42,308 nucleotides of DNA from Elusimicrobiota bacterium. GTDB lineage: Bacteria > Elusimicrobiota > Elusimicrobia > UBA1565 > UBA9628. Positions 33,214 to 41,400 of the stretch are shown piece by piece. The stretch is taken from positions 1-42,308 of the forward strand of contig DMMY01000017.1 in assembly GCA_003452935.1 (NCBI GenBank), written 5' to 3'. A model generated the notes under the pieces. That model worked only from the letters and a program-made list of their open reading frames with translations, made no database searches and was not told the origin of the DNA. The position numbers were made by a program, and so were the translations under genes. Positions within the stretch are counted from its first letter, which is position 1. Each line of letters starts with the position of its first letter.

Positions 33214-35145
33214 ATGAAAAAGACGATTTCCATCCTTTTGGCCGCGGCCTTGGTCTGTTCCTCCTGCCCAAGCGCTTGGGCAGTCATGGCTAAGGCCGCG
33301 GCCGTGGGCAAGCCGGGGCTGGTCGCGGGCCTGCCGTTGTCCGGCTCCGGCGCATTGCGCCAGACGCCTTTGTCCTCCCTCGCTCCTCTCAACCTGGCCG
33401 TGGCGCCCGGCGTGGCCGGCAAGGTCGAGGCGGGCCAGGTCCTCGCGGCCGCGCCTCAAGGCCAGGCGGTTGCGCCGAAGGTTTCCGATATATCGGCTCA
33501 GACCGCCCCCGCAATGCCCAAGGCCGTGTCCGTGCGCGAGGCCGGACCCTTGGAAGTCTTGAATTATGCGGCGGAGAGAGTCGCGGGGCTAGCCCAGCCT
33601 TCAGCGCTTGGCGATGAGTCCGGCCCGGCGGTAATGAAGCAGGTCTTTGACGGCGAAGCCAAGGGGCTCTCCGCGCCGATTTCAGCGGCTGGGCTGGCCG
33701 GATCGTACATGGATAGAGGGCCGGGGCTGGCCCCATACACTGAAGACGAGCAACGAGCGCGGCCAGCGGCGTCTGTTGGATCTTATGGACGAGTCTCGCG
33801 GATGCCGGAAAAGCCCGAGGGCAAGATACGCTCGGCGTGGGAGTCCTTTAAGAGGCTGGCCAAGATGACGGCCGCGCGCGTTATCATCGCCGGCGTCATC
33901 GGCGCGACCACAGCCGGGGCCTTCAGCTTCAATCATGAAAGCGACAGGGACAGCTATATCCCGGTCGGTTTTTCGGAGATCACCCAGATCGAGAAAGACG
34001 CGGCCAGGGCGGGCCGCGAGATCGGGCCTCTGACCAGATACTATACCAGCACCAATGATCTGGCGATGAATATTTTTTCGGCTTGGAACGATTCCAAATC
34101 CACGCCCCTGACCAGGAATGACATTCATAGTTTCGCCAAGGAGCTCGACATGAAGATGGATCCGACCTTCCGGGTCCATCACTACGAGATCCCGGATTTC
34201 GTCAAGAAGCTGCCTGGCGAGGCGAACCAAGCCTTGGAGCAGCTCAAGCCCTTCAGCAAGGTCCAGCAGGAGATGGCCGGGATCAACGATCTCTTCGCCA
34301 GGACGTGGGATGAATCTCATCGCGATGAGACTAGGACGGAAGAATATGAAGTGGAGGTGGATGTGGATGATGGAAACGGGAAATCCCACAAGGAAAAGGA
34401 GAAGAGGACACGAGACGTTTACGATCATACGGACCATTCCTACGACTATCACAAGGCTCAGGGCGAGAAGGCGTCGGCTGATTTGGACCGGACTATAAAG
34501 GAAAATGAGGGCGCGCTCGCGGTGAAGGAGAAGATGCCCGTGGCCTCCAAAACCAATGCCGAGGGAGAATATGCCGCCGAGCTCAGCAGAAAGGGGCAAA
34601 GATTCGACCAGAAGGGGTATGATCGGATCGCCCGTTCATGGAATTCCGGCGCCACTTTGACGCAGAATCAGAATACGATCGCTTCTCTTTGGGACGCGCT
34701 CCATAAGGATGCCGATGCGTGGCGATCCGCGAAGCAGACGGCTCATGACGAATCTTACCAGACTTCTTCCCATTCCGACTCGGGTCCGCGCGAATACCAA
34801 GTGGCGAACAAGGCCCTTGAAGACGGCCAGGCCCTGCACTCGTCGATCTCCGAGGTGCTGGGAGGCATGGAGTACACCCGCAAGATGACGCCCGTGCTCG
34901 AGGCCAAGATCAAGCAGCTCATCGCCATAGAGCTCGACATGAGCCAGAAGGGCAATGCCAAGAAGGTGGCCAAGGAGATCCGGCAGATCGCCAAGGAGAT
35001 GTATTCCCTCAATTTCAAGGGCGGCTTCAACGTCTACAAATTCCGGGCTTGGATGGTCGTCCTGTCCGTTATGGGCGGCGCGGTCGGCGCCGGAGGCGTA
35101 GCGGCCGGGATTGATTATCTCCTCAAGAGGAAAGAACTGTCCTGA
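33214..35145 (+). CDS. Large exported protein with two membrane helices, unknown
   Basis: 643 residues from the ATG at 33214, chosen for its GAGGTGA ribosome site and immediate signal peptide (MKKTISILLAAALV..SAWA). Residues about 25-205 are Ala/Pro/Gly/Val-rich and low in complexity. A first membrane helix lies near 220-238 (VIIAGVIGATTAGAF). The long middle (about 240-600) is strongly charged and helical with acidic and His/Asp-rich stretches, and a second membrane helix (about 610-636) precedes the basic KRKELS end. The two helices would expose the central domain on one face of a membrane. No family is recognised. It is probably lineage-specific. Confidence 0.65.
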   Translation: MKKTISILLAAALVCSSCPSAWAVMAKAAAVGKPGLVAGLPLSGSGALRQTPLSSLAPLNLAVAPGVAGKVEAGQVLAAAPQGQAVAPKVSDISAQTAPAMPKAVSVREAGPLEVLNYAAERVAGLAQPSALGDESGPAVMKQVFDGEAKGLSAPISAAGLAGSYMDRGPGLAPYTEDEQRARPAASVGSYGRVSRMPEKPEGKIRSAWESFKRLAKMTAARVIIAGVIGATTAGAFSFNHESDRDSYIPVGFSEITQIEKDAARAGREIGPLTRYYTSTNDLAMNIFSAWNDSKSTPLTRNDIHSFAKELDMKMDPTFRVHHYEIPDFVKKLPGEANQALEQLKPFSKVQQEMAGINDLFARTWDESHRDETRTEEYEVEVDVDDGNGKSHKEKEKRTRDVYDHTDHSYDYHKAQGEKASADLDRTIKENEGALAVKEKMPVASKTNAEGEYAAELSRKGQRFDQKGYDRIARSWNSGATLTQNQNTIASLWDALHKDADAWRSAKQTAHDESYQTSSHSDSGPREYQVANKALEDGQALHSSISEVLGGMEYTRKMTPVLEAKIKQLIAIELDMSQKGNAKKVAKEIRQIAKEMYSLNFKGGFNVYKFRAWMVVLSVMGGAVGAGGVAAGIDYLLKRKELS

Positions 35146-35217
35146 GGCCGGAACTCAGCGCAAGAAGGCGGCTGAGCGCGCCTGGGCGAAGCCTTGCGCA
35201 AGCTGAATCTTCGTGAA

Positions 35218-35478
35218 TCAGCCGAACCTGTAATGCTTGCGTATGGCTTTGCTTATGTTCCAGGTGCAGTCCAGGCCTCGAGGGAATATCACCAGGTCGC
35301 CGCCGGCAAAAGAAATCCGCTCGTCGCCCGCGCGGATCGTGGCTTCGCCTTCCAGGATCAGGCAGGTTTCCGGTTCATCATAATGCCAGGGGAAGGATGA
35401 TGCTTCCTTGGTCCAGATGGGCCAGGACGCGGCGGTTTTCTTCTCATCTTCCGTAGGCTTGCGCACTTGAATTTTCAT
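35218..35478 (-). CDS. Small cupin (DUF861/EutQ-like)
   Basis: 86 residues from the ATG at 35478. The pattern WPIWTKEASSFPWHYDEPET, LILEGEATI, ISFAGGDLVIFPRGLDCTWNI is typical of cupin_3 single-domain proteins related to ureidoglycine aminohydrolase and EutQ. The His-Tyr and Glu residues could hold one metal. Substrate unknown. Its promoter (TATAAT at 35520-35515) and AAAGGA ribosome site are visible. It is divergent from ispG. Confidence 0.8.
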   Translation of the reverse strand: MKIQVRKPTEDEKKTAASWPIWTKEASSFPWHYDEPETCLILEGEATIRAGDERISFAGGDLVIFPRGLDCTWNISKAIRKHYRFG

Positions 35479-35514
35479 GGTTAAAAATCCTTTCCCGGTT
35501 GCCGCTATCCGAGG

Positions 35515-35520
35515 ATTATA
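35515..35520 (-). promoter_or_regulatory. -10 box of the cupin gene
   Basis: TGGTATAAT on the minus strand is an extended -10. It predicts a leader of about 30 nt including AAAGGA before the ATG at 35478. Confidence 0.5.
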
Positions 35521-35563
35521 CCATGGATTTTCCGGGCACAATCCGCTTCCGGGGCGTAATTTG

Positions 35564-35569
35564 TACAAT
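35564..35569 (+). promoter_or_regulatory. Candidate leaderless -10 box of ispG
   Basis: TACAAT is followed by 6 nt and the ATG at 35576. No Shine-Dalgarno is present, so the ispG mRNA may start at its initiation codon. Confidence 0.45.
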
Positions 35570-35575
35570 AGACCG

Positions 35576-37411
35576 ATGCCGCCAGAGCCGCCTCCTTATT
35601 GCGCCGACCTGTTCAGCTATCGCCGCCGCCGCACCCGCGTGGTCATGGTGGGCCGCGTGGGCCTGGGCGGCGAGAATCCCTTGCGCCTGCAGTCCATGAC
35701 CACCACGGACACGCTCGACGTGGAAGCTTCCGTGGCCCAGGCCCTGCGCCTGGCCGAGGCCGGCTGCGAGCTCGTGCGCTTGACCGCGCCCACGCTGGAA
35801 GCCGCGCGCTCCCTGGAGGCCGTCAAGGCCGGCCTCTTGCGCCGCGGCGCGGACGTGCCCCTGGTGGCGGATATCCATTTTTCCCCGGAGGCGGCCCTGG
35901 CCGCGGCGGACTTCGTCGAGAAGATCCGCATCAATCCTGGCAACTTCGCCGACAGCAAGACTTTCGCGCGGCGCGAGGACTCAGAGGCTGATTATGCCCG
36001 CGCCCTGGACCGCGTCCGGGAGCGTCTGGCGCCATTGGTGGAGAAACTCCGGCGCCTCAAGCGCAGCCTGCGCATCGGCGTCAACCACGGCTCGCTTTCG
36101 GACCGCATCATGAGCCGCTACGGCGACACCGCGCTGGGCATGGTGGAAAGCGCTCTGGAGTTCGCGCGCCTGTGCGAGGAGTTGGGCTACAGGGAACTCG
36201 TCTTTTCCATGAAGGCTTCCAATGTCAAGGTCATGATCGCGGCTTACCGTCTCTTGGCGGCGCGCATGGCCGAGTCGGGCATGGATTATCCTTTCCATCT
36301 GGGCGTGACCGAGGCCGGAGAGGGCGAGGACGGACGCATCAAATCCGCCATCGGCATCGGCAGTCTGCTCGAAGACGGCATCGGGGACACCTTGCGCGTT
36401 TCCCTGACCGAGGAGCCGGAGCGCGAGATTCCCGTCTGCCGGGCTCTGGCCCGCGGCTTCCAGGGGCGTCCCGGCGAAAAGAGCCGGCCGGAGTTCGCGG
36501 GCCGGCGTCATTGCCCGGACTCATATGCGTACACGCGGCGGCCCAGCCGGCGCGTCATGGCCGGCTCATTGGCCTTGGGAGACGGGGAGCCGGTCCGGGT
36601 GGCCGGGATCGACGGCGCGGGTGCGGAGGGTGGGCCTGAAATGGTCATCCGGCGCGTACGCGACGCGGCGGCTTCGGCCGAGGAGGGAGCCTCGCTGCTT
36701 TCTTGGCTGGACTGGCGCGGCGAGGACGAGAAGGCTTTCCTGCAGGCCGCAAAAGATCGCGGTCTTTCGCTTCTCGTTGAAGCGGAAACCGCGGCCGAGG
36801 CTCTGCGGCGGGGTCTTCTCGCGCGCGAGATAGGAATTGCGGCCGTCCTGGGACTGCGCGGCTGCGTCGCGGCCGCGCTGCTGCGCGAGTATCGCCTGCT
36901 GGCCGCGTCGGCCGATGATTTCCCCCTTCATTTGCGCGCGCCCAGGGCTGCGGACGAGCAAGGCCAGGTCCTGGATTCGGCGGTCCTGCTCGGCTCCTTG
37001 CTCTGCGACGGGGTGGGCGACAGCGTTGAGATCGACGCGGGATCGGGCCCTCTGCGCGAGGCCCGGCTGGCCTACGATATCCTGCAAGGCGCGGGCGTGC
37101 GTCTGAGCAAGACCGAGTTCATCTCATGTCCCGGCTGCGGCCGCACGCTCTTCGATCTGCAGGCCGCGGCCGAGCGGGTCAAGAGGGAGCTTGGGCACCT
37201 CAAGGGAGTCAAGATCGCGGTCATGGGCTGCGTGGTCAACGGTCCCGGCGAGATGGCGGACGCGGATTTCGGCTACGTGGGCGGCGCCGCGGGCATGATC
37301 AATCTCTACGTGGGCAGGCAGTGCGTCCAAAAAGGCGTGCCCGCCGCCCAGGCGGTGCAGGCGCTCAAGGACCTCATCCGCGCGCGAGGACGGTGGGTCG
37401 ACAAGAAGTGA
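35576..37411 (+). CDS. ispG: (E)-4-hydroxy-3-methylbut-2-enyl-diphosphate synthase, long form
   Basis: 611 residues, the long three-domain form with an insertion between the TIM barrel and the iron-sulphur domain, as in Chlamydia and plants; the short form is about 370-400. The barrel region shows LRLQSMTTTDT, ADIHFSPEAAL, IRINPGNF, RIGVNHGSLS and HLGVTEAGEGEDG. The 4Fe-4S ligands are C518 and C521 (SCPGCGRTLFDL) and C552 (MGCVVNGPGE), with E559 as the fourth ligand. It makes HMBPP in the penultimate step of the MEP isoprenoid pathway, in the cytosol. Other MEP genes are not in the window. The following lipoprotein gene overlaps it by 4 nt. Confidence 0.96.
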   Translation: MPPEPPPYCADLFSYRRRRTRVVMVGRVGLGGENPLRLQSMTTTDTLDVEASVAQALRLAEAGCELVRLTAPTLEAARSLEAVKAGLLRRGADVPLVADIHFSPEAALAAADFVEKIRINPGNFADSKTFARREDSEADYARALDRVRERLAPLVEKLRRLKRSLRIGVNHGSLSDRIMSRYGDTALGMVESALEFARLCEELGYRELVFSMKASNVKVMIAAYRLLAARMAESGMDYPFHLGVTEAGEGEDGRIKSAIGIGSLLEDGIGDTLRVSLTEEPEREIPVCRALARGFQGRPGEKSRPEFAGRRHCPDSYAYTRRPSRRVMAGSLALGDGEPVRVAGIDGAGAEGGPEMVIRRVRDAAASAEEGASLLSWLDWRGEDEKAFLQAAKDRGLSLLVEAETAAEALRRGLLAREIGIAAVLGLRGCVAAALLREYRLLAASADDFPLHLRAPRAADEQGQVLDSAVLLGSLLCDGVGDSVEIDAGSGPLREARLAYDILQGAGVRLSKTEFISCPGCGRTLFDLQAAAERVKRELGHLKGVKIAVMGCVVNGPGEMADADFGYVGGAAGMINLYVGRQCVQKGVPAAQAVQALKDLIRARGRWVDKK

Positions 37412-38430
37412 GGCGTTGGGGCGCGATGGCTTTGGCCGCCTGTTTCTTTTCCGCCTGCTCTCCCGTTTACGTTATGAAATCCGCGGCCGGCCACGGCCGC
37501 CTGCTCTGGCATCGCCGGAATATCGCCTCCGCCCTGCGCGACCCGCGCTGCGAGGAGCGGCTCAAGGAACAGCTGCGTCTCGTGCTGGAGGTCCGGCGGT
37601 TCGCTTTTGATCGGATGGGCCTGAGGCGAACCCGGGATTTTTCCGCCTATACTCCGGTCCGGGGCGCGGTCACGTACGTTGTCTCGGCCTGTCCGCCAAC
37701 GAGCCTGACCCCTTATGAATGGTGGTTCCCGATCCTGGGAAAGGTCCCTTATAAGGGGTACTTCCGGCAAGAAGATGCGGTCCGGGAGATGAGAGGGCTC
37801 GAGGCCGAGGGATTCGACGCGCGCGTAGGCGAGGTCGCGGCTTACCGCACGCCGCTGTGGATACCGGACCCTCTGCCGTCAACGGCGCTGGAGTACCCCC
37901 CCGGCCTGCTGGCGCAGCTGCTCATCCATGAGTTGGCCCATGGGACCGTGTGGTTCAAGGATCGGGTGGATTTCGATGAGGCCGCCGCGAACTTCATCGG
38001 TCAAGAGGGAGCCGCGGATTTCCTGGCCGAACGCTTCGGCGCGGACTCCCTCCAATTGTCCGAGTACCGGAAATGGCTGCGGGGCGAGGCGGCCTTTGCC
38101 GCCGTTATGGGGCAAATCCGAGGCCGGCTGGAATCGCTTTACCGCGGCCCCGTCTCGGAAGCGGATAAGCTTGCCCGCCGTCAGGAAGTATTCGCCTGGG
38201 GTCTTGCCCGCTTCGAGGAGATCGGACAAAGGCCGGGTGAGCCGCTCAATAACGCGGTCATCCTGGCTCACGGCCTTTACAACCGGGACCTGGACGCTTT
38301 CGCGGCCCTGCACGAGCGCAACGGCCGCGACTGGCGCCGCACGATCGGCGCGCTCAAGGCCGCGGATCGCAAGGACCCATTCGCGGTCCTCCATGGGCCG
38401 GGCGCAAGGCCGTCATCCGGCCAAGACTGA
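37408..38430 (+). CDS. Putative aminopeptidase (HExxH) lipoprotein
   Basis: 340 residues from the GTG at 37408, which overlaps the ispG stop (GTGA). A signal peptide leads to FFSACS, a probable lipobox, so the enzyme is likely lipid-anchored in the periplasm. HELAH (174-178) is a zinc-peptidase motif and FDEAAANFIGQEGAADF supplies the downstream glutamate. The remaining pattern (AYRTPLWIPDPLPSTALEYP) matches the DUF2265 putative aminopeptidase family. The substrate is unknown. Coupling to ispG looks like an accident of gene packing rather than a shared pathway. Confidence 0.82.
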   Translation: MRRWGAMALAACFFSACSPVYVMKSAAGHGRLLWHRRNIASALRDPRCEERLKEQLRLVLEVRRFAFDRMGLRRTRDFSAYTPVRGAVTYVVSACPPTSLTPYEWWFPILGKVPYKGYFRQEDAVREMRGLEAEGFDARVGEVAAYRTPLWIPDPLPSTALEYPPGLLAQLLIHELAHGTVWFKDRVDFDEAAANFIGQEGAADFLAERFGADSLQLSEYRKWLRGEAAFAAVMGQIRGRLESLYRGPVSEADKLARRQEVFAWGLARFEEIGQRPGEPLNNAVILAHGLYNRDLDAFAALHERNGRDWRRTIGALKAADRKDPFAVLHGPGARPSSGQD

Positions 38431-38435
38431 GCCGG

Positions 38436-41400
38436 CTATTTCACCACGACGATGGTCTGGTGCTGCTTGGCGCCTGATGAGTCCGTGATCCTGGCCATGT
38501 AGGCGCCGGACTCGACCATCTTGCCTGACTCCTTGCCCGTCCAGGTGATCGGCGCGCCATTTGTGCCTGCGGCCTCGAAGACCTTCTTTCCCCTCATGTT
38601 GAATATCTCCACCTTGGTCGCTTCCGTGCCGAAGATAATTCCCGTGGCGCTGCTTGGCGAGAGGAAGCTTTTTCTGGCCTTGGCCTGCCCTGGCGGCGTT
38701 TTGCCTGAGGATTTGATCACGTTGACGGTGATGGACTGCGCCCCGCTGTTGCCCGCCGCGTCATAGGCCTTGACCATGATGGCATGGCTGCCCAAGGCCA
38801 GGACCGAGGCGTCGAGGCTGTAGGCATAGGGTGCGGAAGTCAGGGTCGACTTGAGCAGTCCGTCGATATAGAACTCGAGCTTGACTACGCCCGTATTGTC
38901 CGAGGCCGCGGCCGCGACATCGACCGTTCCTGAGACATTTGCCCCATTGGCCGGCGAAATGATGGCGGCCGTGGGAGCCAGGATGTCGGGCAGGGCCGAG
39001 GTCCGGGCAAAAGCCGCGGCGCTGTTGGCTGACGTGTTGCCCGCCGCGTCGTAGGCGCGCAGCCGGGCGTAGTAGGCCGTGCCGGCCGAGAGTCCGGTGA
39101 TGGAAGTGTTCGTGACGCTGCCCAAGTTTTTGCTCTGGTAGCCGGTCACGAAGCTTGAGAAGGCCGGGTTCAAGGAGACGTCGAGCCTGTAGCCGGCCAC
39201 GGCCATGTTGTCCGTGGAGGCGGACCAAGCCAGGTTGAGGCTGGAGGCGGTAGGGCTGTTCAACGTCACATTTCCGGGGGCCGATGGCGCGGTCGTGTCG
39301 TTGCCGGAGACAAACTCATCAGCGCCTATGTCGGCGTTCGCGCCGCTCGGTCTGGGATTGCCGTCAAAATCCGCGGGCACGGAGGCTAGCGCGGCCACTT
39401 TGTCTATGACGTTTGTCCTGGTTGAAGAGATGTCGAGCAGATGCAGATTGCCGGAATCCGGATCCGCGAACATGCTGGCCGCGGCGCTGAGATAATTGCC
39501 GCTTTGCGCGAAGCTGGCGCCGTCCCTGCCGCCGATAGGCGCGTCGGCCAGGTTGTTCCTGGCCTCTGAGCCCGCGGCGGCGAATCTGAATTCGATGCTT
39601 TTGTTCGCGTTGCCGTTGGCCAGGATCGTGTTGTGGGCTATGATGGTGGAGGGCGAATCCCATGCGATGATCATGCCGTCGGAGCTTGCCTTGCGGGTGG
39701 CGCTCAATAGATTGGGCGCCAGGTACACGAAATTGTTGCGGATGACGCCTCCGGAGTGGTCGGAGCCCGTGACGTCCTGCAGGCCGTAGGCGACGGCGCG
39801 GTCCACGTTGATGAAGATGTTGTTTTCCGTCGTGGTGTTTGAGGAATGGTTCCACATGAGGACCGCGGGGTTCCAAAGATAAGTCGCGGAATCAGGCGTG
39901 TGAAAATTCTTGAATACATTGCCCCTGATGATCCAATTATCGGAGGCATGGGCGCTGAGGCCGTTCGTGTAGCCGGGGCCGGCGCCATGGTCCGCCGGCG
40001 TCCCGTTCGTGTACTCCATCCAGCAGTATTCGATGATGCCGTTGTCCACGCCGATGCCGTTGGGGCCGTCGGTGGGGTTGGCTTTGACGAACTGGGACCC
40101 GGCGTTGAGCAATTTCACGCTGTAGATGCGCGGCGATTGGGCGCCGCTGTTGAACATGATCTCATTGTCGTAGGTGTCGCGGATCGTGAGATGGGCGATG
40201 GTGGTATTGAGGGAATTGGACCAGATGCCGAATTCGACGCTGCCGTAATTGGCGTTGTCCATGCCCTTGCCCGCCAAGACCACGTTGTCGCAGCCCGAGG
40301 CCCCCCTGACGGTCACGTTGTTCTTGCCGTTGATGAAGAGGGTTCTGGTCAGGTTGTAGGCGCCGTTGGCGAGTACGATGGTGTCGCCGGCCTGCAGATT
40401 GTTGATGGCCGTCTGCAGTTGGGTCTCATTGGACACGTTGATGATGCGCGTGCCTGTCAGGGGCAGAGCCGGGGCGTTGCACGCGGCGCCGATGGCGGCC
40501 GCGGCGCCGGTGGCGCCCCAGGCCCAGGCGCTGTTGGCCGAGACGTTGCCCGCCGCGTCGTAGGCGCGCAGCCGGGCGTAATAGGCGGTGCCGGCGGATA
40601 GGCCGGTAATCGAGGTGCTCGTCGCATTGCCCAGGTCCTTGTTGTCGTAGCCTGTGACCAGGCTGGAAAACGCTGAATTTTGGGACACGTCCAGACGGTA
40701 GCCGGCCACGGCCGCGTTGTCCGTCGAGGCGATCCAGGAGAGATCGAACGAACTGCTCGTTGGACTGCCCAGTGCCAGATTGGTCGGAGCGCTGGGCGGC
40801 GCGGTGTCGCCGCTTGGGCCGCTTCCGAAGGTTATTTGCCTGCCGGCGCTTGCGTTGCCGCCGGCGTCGATAACGTAAAGATAGCGGTTTGCGGAATTCG
40901 GGATCGCCCCTTGATTGACGGCCACTGTTACGGCTGTCGCGGACCATGCGGAAGGGATTTGGATTTCACAATCGCCGCGATTGGCCCAAGTAGAGCCGGA
41001 GCATATCTCAACCCTTGCCGGCGTGGTGTCGATATAATAGTCATCTATCCAAAAATAATATCCATTGGATGTGCCATAGCTATCGTTTCCATCAAAAGGA
41101 GTCATCACGTAATCGATTTTACTGCTGCTTTGGTCGACCGTCCGAGTTATCGCGTTGACGAGGTTGATGTTTTTCTTTGAATTGACCCATTGTTCAAAAG
41201 CGCCATTGGCTGTCCCCGCAGGGCTAGAGAGCTTATAATGGTATTCTGTCCGATTCCAGCGATCGGCATTCTGACCTTCCATATACGTTGCTGCATTATA
41301 TGTCGTGCCGGTATTGGTAACATAACCCGCATCCCCGCCGTAGACAAAACCGCTGCTATTCGGGCGTATGGTCTCATAGAATCGCGGAATACCGCTATAC

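Noticed and set aside
37690..37715. CCTGACCCC inside the aminopeptidase gene as another copy of the GTCAGG repeat
   Set aside because: It lies within a well-conserved coding stretch and matches only a few bases, so chance is more likely.
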